A DNA stretch of 6,483 nucleotides from Coleofasciculus sp. S288 (GTDB taxonomy: Bacteria; Cyanobacteriota; Cyanobacteriia; Cyanobacteriales; Coleofasciculaceae), in the NCBI GenBank assembly GCA_020216575.1, contig JAIUYC010000230.1, positions 1 to 6,483 of the forward strand, in the 5' to 3' direction. Below the pieces are notes generated by a model that saw only the letters and a program-made list of their open reading frames with translations, was not told where the DNA came from and did not search any database. Positions within the stretch are counted from its first letter, which is position 1. Every line of letters starts with the position of its first letter. Shown piece after piece: positions 1-5,144 of the stretch. A program made the position numbers and the translations under genes.

Positions 1-2
1 GG

Positions 3-791
3 ATGCGGGAACTGAGTCTGCCAATTTTGAACTTACCGAGAGAACAAACAGTCGCTTTTTTTCAAGAGCAAGTCATTTGGTTGATTTGTCAGCAGCCAGA
101 AGGAAAATCGCTGCTAGCTGAGTGTGCGATCGCAAGTAAGATGAAAGACAAAGAGGTGTTTGTCACGCTGAGTTGCCCAACGGCAGATATAGCTCGCAAA
201 CTCAAGGATTATTACCTGGCAGCGCTGAAACGGTACGGGAAATGGCAGCAAGTGCCGACGAAAACGTTGTTCAAGTTTCCCAGTTGCCGCGTTCCTTATT
301 CGATTTCCTACAAGTTTGCTGCTAACTCTCCAACATTACCGAATGAATCAGGTGATTCAGAACAGCCTGTTGATGAGAGTCCAATAGTCGTTCCTCAAAC
401 GAGTGAGCTAGTAACGCCGCTAGATGAGAGTGAGGAAACCATTCAAGAAGTCCGGCAATCACCGCTACCTGCTTCATTATTGTCAATGAACAATTACAAA
501 GTGTTGGAGATTAACAGGCACGTTTTAGACTTCGTTAACGAACGGTACGATGTCATCATCGGCTACGACGTTCACCAACTGTTTGAACGACGCCAAGAGC
601 TAAATTTTCAACCGGATAATGTGGTTAACTTCCACGAGCGCTTGAGAAAAGCCAAGGTTCTCAACACGACTTTGCGATCGTTCCGGTCAAGTGGAGCATT
701 TGGAACTTATTACGGAACGTTTAAGTATAAGGTCGTCTGGGGAGTACCCTGTCGCGCCTCGTTTTTTGAGAGCTTTGAGTTAGCCGTCTGA
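3..791 (+). CDS. Hypothetical two-part protein, start uncertain (window edge)
   Basis: I do not recognise this 262-residue protein. It shows two compact parts. Residues 1-105 are mixed hydrophobic and basic (FFQEQVIWLIC near 19-29, then a basic stretch with ARKLKDYYLAALKRYGKW at 64-81). Residues 160-262 are basic and aromatic (FVNERYDVIIGYDVHQLFERR at about 177-197, and a Gly/Tyr/Phe-rich patch at 229-246). Residues 107-158 form a linker rich in Ser, Pro and Glu, low in aromatics and probably disordered. No signal peptide or clear membrane helix is visible, so it is probably cytoplasmic. The two Lys/Arg-rich parts would suit nucleic-acid binding, but that is only inference. The ATG lies two bases from the window edge, so no ribosome binding site can be seen and the gene may begin upstream. 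It has a HIP1 site at 126-133 and converges on the oxygenase gene 94 bases away. Confidence 0.7.
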   Translation: MRELSLPILNLPREQTVAFFQEQVIWLICQQPEGKSLLAECAIASKMKDKEVFVTLSCPTADIARKLKDYYLAALKRYGKWQQVPTKTLFKFPSCRVPYSISYKFAANSPTLPNESGDSEQPVDESPIVVPQTSELVTPLDESEETIQEVRQSPLPASLLSMNNYKVLEINRHVLDFVNERYDVIIGYDVHQLFERRQELNFQPDNVVNFHERLRKAKVLNTTLRSFRSSGAFGTYYGTFKYKVVWGVPCRASFFESFELAV

Positions 792-885
792 TTTTCATCC
801 GTACCAATGACGTCAACATGGTTGATGACCAAAAATAGGAAGGTATGAAGAGTACGGCAAGCTCTTCTCAGAGATTGTGAGACTT

Positions 886-3105
886 CTACAACTCAGTTTG
901 GGATTTCAAAATCTCCTCGAATTTATCTTCTAACGTTTGATTAATAAAGTGAGGATAGACAATGTTGTGGAATAAGTTGTCGATTGTTTGGCATTTTTCT
1001 TCCAATAAATGATCGTAGTCGAGCTTGATAGAAGCCTCTCGTTTTTGGCGTCGCTCGTTCTCGGAGTACTGTCGTCCTTGATGAAGATCGCGAAGCCAAG
1101 TTGAATGCAGGGTTAGCGCCAGATTCAGAGGTTTCTCATTGGTAGGGGCGCTTAAACGATAGATCGGTTTGTTGTTGAAGTCATCCGCGTGGAAAATCCA
1201 AAACTCGTCTCTAGATTTATCTGGCTGAGTTGGGTCGTCTGCCAGAACAATGCAAACTATATAACCGTGCGTTGACTCATCTTTCCCTTCTGGGCAGGGC
1301 TGAGAACTGGGAATGAATTGTGGCGAGCAAGCAAAATGGCGATCAGGAAATTGGTAGGAGTCAACAATTTCCATTGTTTCTGTGTCTAGGCGGAGCAGGG
1401 TTGCGGGTTTGTGGTCTGGCAGGTCTTCAATTGCTATAACCCTATGTCCATCGACTTTGTAAGCCTCGTAGATCCGTTGTGGGATTAACTCCCAGGTGAA
1501 TCCCCAGGACATCCAATAGATATTTTTTACAGTCTGGGACGATGTCTCGTTACTGTCGCGGCAGAGGTCTCGATGAGTGTAGACGGACAGCGACCAAGTT
1601 GATTCAGTATCATGAATTAGTTTGGAGCTTTTGATTTCGCCGGTCTCCCCATCAATTACATACCGTCCGAGAGAACCTAAATCTGTCGTACCAGACATCA
1701 TACCCTCCAAATCCTTCCGGAGGGGTCTTCCTGGTACAGATTCGTCGTAGCGAGTAATTCCCTCTGTTACATCCCAACCATTACTATGACCAATGTGAAT
1801 GATGATTTTGTTATCTGGATTCGTGTAGTCTGCCGCAAAGTGAGAAATTTCGATTGGAATAGTGACCTTCTGGGCTGTCACTTCTGCTGCCTCAGAATTT
1901 TTGTCTAGATCTTCGCGCTTCACTATATACAGATTACCAAATGGCAGCGGCTTAGATTGACTTAGAAAAACCGAGTAAAGCCAAGCTCCGAAGGAATAAA
2001 ATTTATTTTGTCCAAATTTGGCTAGTCGAAGAAAGCCAAGAAAGAAGGGAGAAAATATTTGGGAAAACTCCATTCTGAAGGTAATGTCAGACAGAATTAA
2101 ATATTTTTCTGTCAGGGCTAGTTGATGAAGCGATTGTTCGACCAGAACTGGCTGACCATCAGGTAGCACCATTCGCCAAGACTTCATTGTTGGCTTTATA
2201 CCTGCTTCTTCGTTACCAAATTGGTAGCGAACTAAATAGGTAAAACGTCCGAAGTCTTCCTGGTCAGAAACTCTATTTTTGAATAGAAGCTTGAGTAATA
2301 GGCTGAGACGGTCTAGTACAAAATTAACAGGTTTTCTAAACTTTCCGTTATATCCTGTAGAGTAATTTGTTGTAAAAAACTCGTCTAACTTGCCATCTAA
2401 GTGGCTGACATCAGCAACCGGATGCGCTGAATTAATGTAGATATCAAAAATGTTATTTCTGAGTACTTTAGCCATCACCGGGAAAATACCTTTCCACTCA
2501 TTTGTAGAACCTGTAGGTTCTATGAGTTCTAAAGTATTGGGATCGACTACATAAGGACGACCAGCGTCAATTGTAACTAACAGATGATCACGGGTTCGTA
2601 AAAATGCAGTGTTTAACTGGTTTCTGGCACCTAGAACAATGCTATATCGGCTCTGACCCCCATCTCGAAATCCACTAAAATAAGAAAAAATCCGATTGTT
2701 TTTAGCGAACTGTGCTTTAGGTTCTATTGCCTTTTCTGCTAAATATAATTGCGTTGGTAAATCGGCGTAGTAACAAGGGGTTTTAGCAATTCTTGTTTTC
2801 AGTGTTGCTTTGCCATTCTCAAAACCCAGGCGGTAGATCATGCCATCGCCTGTATACAGTAGCGTTCCGTCTTCTTGCGGTCGATTCTCTGCTTGAAATA
2901 AAGCTCCAACAATAAAAGCATAGCCATGTAAATCTTCTGGCAGCTTATCGACAGGAACAGGTTGTGTGTTCTTATTCTCCTGTTGGTGAATTTGAAGCTC
3001 TGAAATATCCAGTTCTTCGCGGCTCGTTTTAATAACTGATTTTGGAATGTGGTGGTTTTGAAAATGTGAATTAGCCATTAAAGAAGTGTCTATAAATTTA
3101 CTCAT
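886..3105 (-). CDS. Long carotenoid oxygenase (RPE65/CCD superfamily) protein
   Basis: This 739-residue protein belongs to the carotenoid cleavage oxygenase superfamily, non-haem iron enzymes that split double bonds of carotenoids, apocarotenoids or stilbenes with O2. Family landmarks appear in order: GDGMIYRL at 86-93; AHP with H228 (first iron His); HQLALTEKY with H327 (second; compare HDFAITENY); HIGHSNGWD at 437-445 (third, H437 or H440; compare HxxNAYE); and LHSTW with H667 (fourth; compare the terminal FHG). Typical members have about 450-550 residues. Here there is a 50-residue N-terminal extension, a hydrophobic insert at about 345-382 that could seat on membranes or line the substrate tunnel, and a charged helical C-terminal extension from about 675. 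Substrate cannot be told. No clear Shine-Dalgarno precedes the ATG at 3105, which overlaps the stop of the toxin-remnant frame (ATGA). An alternative start at Met10 (3078) also lacks one. No HIP1 site lies within these 2.2 kb. Confidence 0.88.
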   Translation of the reverse strand: MSKFIDTSLMANSHFQNHHIPKSVIKTSREELDISELQIHQQENKNTQPVPVDKLPEDLHGYAFIVGALFQAENRPQEDGTLLYTGDGMIYRLGFENGKATLKTRIAKTPCYYADLPTQLYLAEKAIEPKAQFAKNNRIFSYFSGFRDGGQSRYSIVLGARNQLNTAFLRTRDHLLVTIDAGRPYVVDPNTLELIEPTGSTNEWKGIFPVMAKVLRNNIFDIYINSAHPVADVSHLDGKLDEFFTTNYSTGYNGKFRKPVNFVLDRLSLLLKLLFKNRVSDQEDFGRFTYLVRYQFGNEEAGIKPTMKSWRMVLPDGQPVLVEQSLHQLALTEKYLILSDITFRMEFSQIFSPFFLGFLRLAKFGQNKFYSFGAWLYSVFLSQSKPLPFGNLYIVKREDLDKNSEAAEVTAQKVTIPIEISHFAADYTNPDNKIIIHIGHSNGWDVTEGITRYDESVPGRPLRKDLEGMMSGTTDLGSLGRYVIDGETGEIKSSKLIHDTESTWSLSVYTHRDLCRDSNETSSQTVKNIYWMSWGFTWELIPQRIYEAYKVDGHRVIAIEDLPDHKPATLLRLDTETMEIVDSYQFPDRHFACSPQFIPSSQPCPEGKDESTHGYIVCIVLADDPTQPDKSRDEFWIFHADDFNNKPIYRLSAPTNEKPLNLALTLHSTWLRDLHQGRQYSENERRQKREASIKLDYDHLLEEKCQTIDNLFHNIVYPHFINQTLEDKFEEILKSQTEL

Positions 3106-3197
3106 TGGTCATCTAACACGAATGTAAAATAGATACACCCATACCATTTACCCATCCGGAAGGCTTTACGAAACTGAACACTTGTGCGTGACTTCAC
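3102..3197 (-). pseudogene. Truncated toxin gene of a type II toxin-antitoxin pair
   Basis: A GTG at 3197 overlaps the antitoxin TGA by four bases (GTGA), the usual antitoxin-toxin junction. It opens a frame beginning MKSRTSVQFRKAF, which resembles the N-terminus of the RelE/ParE-fold toxins that follow MTELLEKA-type antitoxins in cyanobacteria. From memory, those run about 85-90 residues and start MK(S/T)xTTxxFRKxF. After codon 13 (near 3159) the resemblance ends: 18 more codons (RMGKWYGCIYFTFVLDDQ) lead to a TGA at 3102-3104. The toxin core and its catalytic C-terminus are absent, so no active toxin can be made. The stop overlaps the oxygenase ATG as ATGA. The short chimeric frame might still be translated and pass ribosomes to the oxygenase. 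The family match rests on recollection of short motifs, so it is moderate. Confidence 0.55.
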
Positions 3198-3412
3198 AAT
3201 ATTTCTGGATTGAACTCTTGAGTTTTACCTGCGCGGTATTCTACCCTTGCTTCGTCTGCAAGTTTAGCAAGGGCATCCTGGGAACGTGCAAATGCTGCAT
3301 CCTACCGGATCTCATCTTCAAGTTCTTCCAGAATCATTGCCGCGATCACATCTTGCTCACTTGGAGGTAAGGTTTTTAGTTTTGCGATCGCTTTTTCAAG
3401 CAGTTCGGTCAT
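3194..3412 (-). pseudogene. Antitoxin-like gene interrupted by an internal TAG
   Basis: Read from the ATG at 3412, the frame gives 36 residues (MTELLEKAIAKLKTLPPSEQ, then DVIAAMILEELEDEIR). It meets a TAG at 3302-3304, then continues in the same frame for 35 residues (DAAFARSQDALAKLADEA..., ending NPEIL) to a TGA at 3194-3196. The whole 72-residue reading matches end to end a small acidic protein common in cyanobacteria that precedes a RelE/ParE-like toxin. In the relatives I recall, the interrupted position is Trp (RRWDEAFA), so one TGG-to-TAG change explains the break. Both halves are free of frameshifts, which suggests a recent lesion. The N-terminal 36 residues would be the probable DNA-binding and dimerisation part; the lost half would hold the toxin-neutralising segment (inference from general type II organisation). 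A HIP1 site lies at 3384-3391. No Shine-Dalgarno is evident. Confidence 0.75.
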
Positions 3413-3493
3413 GACTGCTGTATGTTTCCGCAGAATGAGAGGAGAATGTATTTTCCCCTGCCTCAAGCTGGTCAAACTACCTCGCTTGAAAAT

Positions 3494-4594
3494 TCAGTTA
3501 CCGAAGCATACTTGGAGCGAACCTCCATTGTCACCAAGTGCGTTGTCGGCATCATTAATTCTCATGTCAACAGCGTTAAAGGAGCCATTAAAAGCCACAG
3601 GGTTTTCAATCCATAGTACTCCCTGACCACTACCCATTAACAGAGCACCAAATGGAAATTTCTGATCAAACTTGTACTGGTTATAAGGTGCAAGCGCCTC
3701 AGCGTCACGTCCATTATGACCAGAAGAACCAACAGGAGAGTAATTTCGAGTATCAACACTCCAACCTCCACTGATACTTGCGACTCTAGTAAAACTGCCT
3801 GGTAAGTTGAAATGCTGCCATCCGTTTCTTGAATCGACAGTAACACAAGCTGAATTGGACTGTTGTGGTGGCTGTTGCGGCTGCTGTTGTTGCTGCCTAA
3901 TAGCCTGTGCTTCTTGCTCAAACCGTTGAAGAGCAGCATCGATTCTCCTGAGTACAGCATCATTCGCTGCACTTATAGCACCAGAAGTTCCTACGTATTC
4001 AAGTAAAAATCTTACTGTTCCTTCGTATTTTCCTCCTTGATTGTCAACACAAGTACCGAGAACAACACGAGTACATCTCCCACTCACAGTAACAGACATA
4101 TTGACCCTATCTACATTGCTGTAGCTACTCTCTAGAATTGCCAACCTAGAGTTGTTCTCGCGCAAGGCATTCTCAATTGTTTCAGTCTCTCCACCAACAC
4201 GAATAGACCATTGAGCATATGATTCAGCTCTACTCCTTCTATCTGATAAGGCTCTGTTGGCATCACTAACAACTCGACGAATTTGAGTAACTGCTCCTCC
4301 CCTCACGAAGTCAATGTTGAGGTTGCCTCCTTCTCCAAATCTAGAGTGAACAGTTTCACGATAATCCATGAGTCTATACCCTTCTGGCGGAGTGTAACTC
4401 TTTGTACCTGTGTTCGATCCAGGATAACCAGACCTAGCGCTTATATCTCTTTCCTGATAACACCTGTAACCAATACGCGGGGTGGCAGGACAATCATTAC
4501 TTTGAGCGGCGACCTGAGTTTGCAGGAAAGTTACTACTCCTACAGCAGCCAAGAAAGAAGTCGTTCCTAAAGCGAGAGCGTTTGATAGTTTCAT
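3494..4594 (-). CDS. Exported protein with LecA-like C-terminal domain
   Basis: This 366-residue protein starts with a clear Sec signal peptide: basic start MKLSNA, hydrophobic core to about 24, and a V-A-A site with cleavage predicted after Ala30 before QSND. The mature N-terminal domain (31-230) is unrecognised. It carries C35, C45, C174 and C182, which could form two disulfides, and ends in a helical stretch (209-237). A Gln/Pro linker (234-245) joins it to a C-terminal domain (250-366) bracketed by C250 and C363. The end of that domain, INDADNALGDNGGSLQVC (346-363), with GALLM upstream (316-320), resembles the calcium- and galactose-binding beta-sandwich of Pseudomonas LecA (YNDVPGTYGNNSGSFSV). 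D348, D355 and N356 fall at or near the calcium-ligand positions. A periplasmic or extracellular sugar-binding role is therefore possible but inferred. Only a weak GGAAA precedes the ATG at 4594. It lies 81 bases upstream of the antitoxin remnant on the same strand. Confidence 0.82.
   Translation of the reverse strand: MKLSNALALGTTSFLAAVGVVTFLQTQVAAQSNDCPATPRIGYRCYQERDISARSGYPGSNTGTKSYTPPEGYRLMDYRETVHSRFGEGGNLNIDFVRGGAVTQIRRVVSDANRALSDRRSRAESYAQWSIRVGGETETIENALRENNSRLAILESSYSNVDRVNMSVTVSGRCTRVVLGTCVDNQGGKYEGTVRFLLEYVGTSGAISAANDAVLRRIDAALQRFEQEAQAIRQQQQQPQQPPQQSNSACVTVDSRNGWQHFNLPGSFTRVASISGGWSVDTRNYSPVGSSGHNGRDAEALAPYNQYKFDQKFPFGALLMGSGQGVLWIENPVAFNGSFNAVDMRINDADNALGDNGGSLQVCFGN
3860..3895 (-). 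repeat. Gln/Pro-coding trinucleotide tract in the exported protein
   Basis: Twelve consecutive codons encode QQQQQPQQPPQQ (residues 234-245) as mixed CAA, CAG and CCN. On the plus strand this appears as a run of TGN and GGN triplets. It forms the flexible hinge between the N-terminal domain and the LecA-like domain, and could change length by replication slippage. Mixed CAA/CAG use should make it fairly stable. Confidence 0.8.
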
Positions 4595-4960
4595 ATGAAG
4601 AATTTCCGGGAATGACTATGTGATTTGGCGATCGCACCCCGCCCAAAACCGTCACTTGCTTGACAACAAGAGCTTTTGAGGACTAATTAACTGCTTTGTA
4701 GAAACACCAGGACTGCTTATGGCTAACCGGAAAAAATTACCGTAAATTCACGGGCTTGACTAAGGCTTTGCATACTTGACGCTCGCACTCCACCATTAAT
4801 CTCCCGGCTGCGTCCACACAGACAACCTAGCGGTCTAACTTTTTGTTCAACCGTTAATAGCCGTTGAAAACACTTCTGAAGCAATTACTAAGGAGTTACT
4901 TGCTTGCAGATTGGAAAATACCAACTTAGCTGCTGCTTACAAAGATTGAGAGTCGGAAAA

Positions 4961-4987
4961 GGTCAGATCAAAGTCAGATCAAGGTCA
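4961..4987. repeat. 11-base tandem direct repeat, about 2.5 copies
   Basis: The unit GGTCAGATCAA (4961-4971) is followed directly by AGTCAGATCAA (4972-4982) and a partial GGTCA (4983-4987). The two full copies differ at one base. Possible readings are a short slippage duplication inside the decayed frame or a pair of binding half-sites one helical turn apart. Nothing in the sequence decides between them. Confidence 0.75.
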
Positions 4988-5068
4988 TAAGTAGCTGAAA
5001 ATCCTACTACAGGCAGGCGCAAACCAAGCAGTTGCCTTAATAGCAGAACAACAAGGGGTTATTTCTGG

Positions 5069-5136
5069 CAGATCCCCGACTTCTGACTCAGATTCATCCC
5101 GGCAATCAAGGTTTCAACCAAGAAGTCGGGGATCTG
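5069..5136. repeat. Perfect 16-base inverted repeat, cyanobacterial palindromic element
   Basis: CAGATCCCCGACTTCT at 5069-5084 is matched exactly in reverse complement by AGAAGTCGGGGATCTG at 5121-5136, with a 36-base spacer. Pairing stops at once on both sides of each arm. The AGAAGTCGGGGATCT arm is a sequence I recall as recurring in intergenic DNA of many filamentous cyanobacteria, so this is probably a small mobile or dispersed palindromic repeat. I see no target-site duplication. It begins 8 bases past the stop of the WD40 gene, so its RNA hairpin could end or protect that transcript. No T-tract follows the stem on the minus strand, so a classical intrinsic terminator is not supported. 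Confidence 0.8.
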
Positions 5137-5144
5137 AAGAATTC

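Larger units (their letters stand above)
4595..5144. other. 550-base intergenic region with decayed frame and repeats
   Basis: No intact gene is supported here. It should contain the promoter of the exported-protein gene at its left end, but I could not pick out convincing -35 and -10 boxes on the minus strand. A HIP1 octamer lies at 4628-4635. On the plus strand one frame (codons starting at 4839) reads like protein, for example AITKELLACRLENTNLAAAYKD before a TGA at 4947 and LLQAGANQAVALIAEQQGVISG after a TAG at 4992. It ends in the inverted repeat at 5069, so a gene remnant is possible. An 11-base tandem repeat (4961-4987) and a palindromic element (5069-5136) fill the right part. Confidence 0.6.

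Noticed and set aside
847..867. GAAGAG/CTCTTC hairpin between the two convergent genes
   Set aside because: The stem is only 6 bases with a 9-base loop and no T-tract, too weak to call a terminator.
3182..3370. Plus-strand 62-codon frame
   Set aside because: It is antisense to the antitoxin remnant, whose minus-strand reading matches a known family. It is Cys/Phe-rich with no recognisable domain.
3463..3489. TCAAGC/GCTTGA inverted repeat after the exported-protein stop
   Set aside because: It has a 6-base stem with a 15-base loop and no T-tract on the minus strand. This is expected by chance at this length.
3411..3626. Two overlapping plus-strand frames of 64 and 71 codons
   Set aside because: They lie across the antitoxin upstream region and the 3' end of the exported-protein gene on the opposite strand, and look like chance frames.
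3637..3972. Minus-strand 111-codon frame
   Set aside because: It lies inside the exported-protein gene in another frame. The signal peptide and domain pattern support the longer frame.
4660..4689. TTGACA followed by TAATTA as a plus-strand promoter
   Set aside because: The second box matches TATAAT poorly and no intact plus-strand gene lies downstream.
4846..4868. TTCAAC/GTTGAA inverted repeat in the intergenic region
   Set aside because: The stem is short and AT-rich with an 11-base loop. There is no flanking gene end it could serve.
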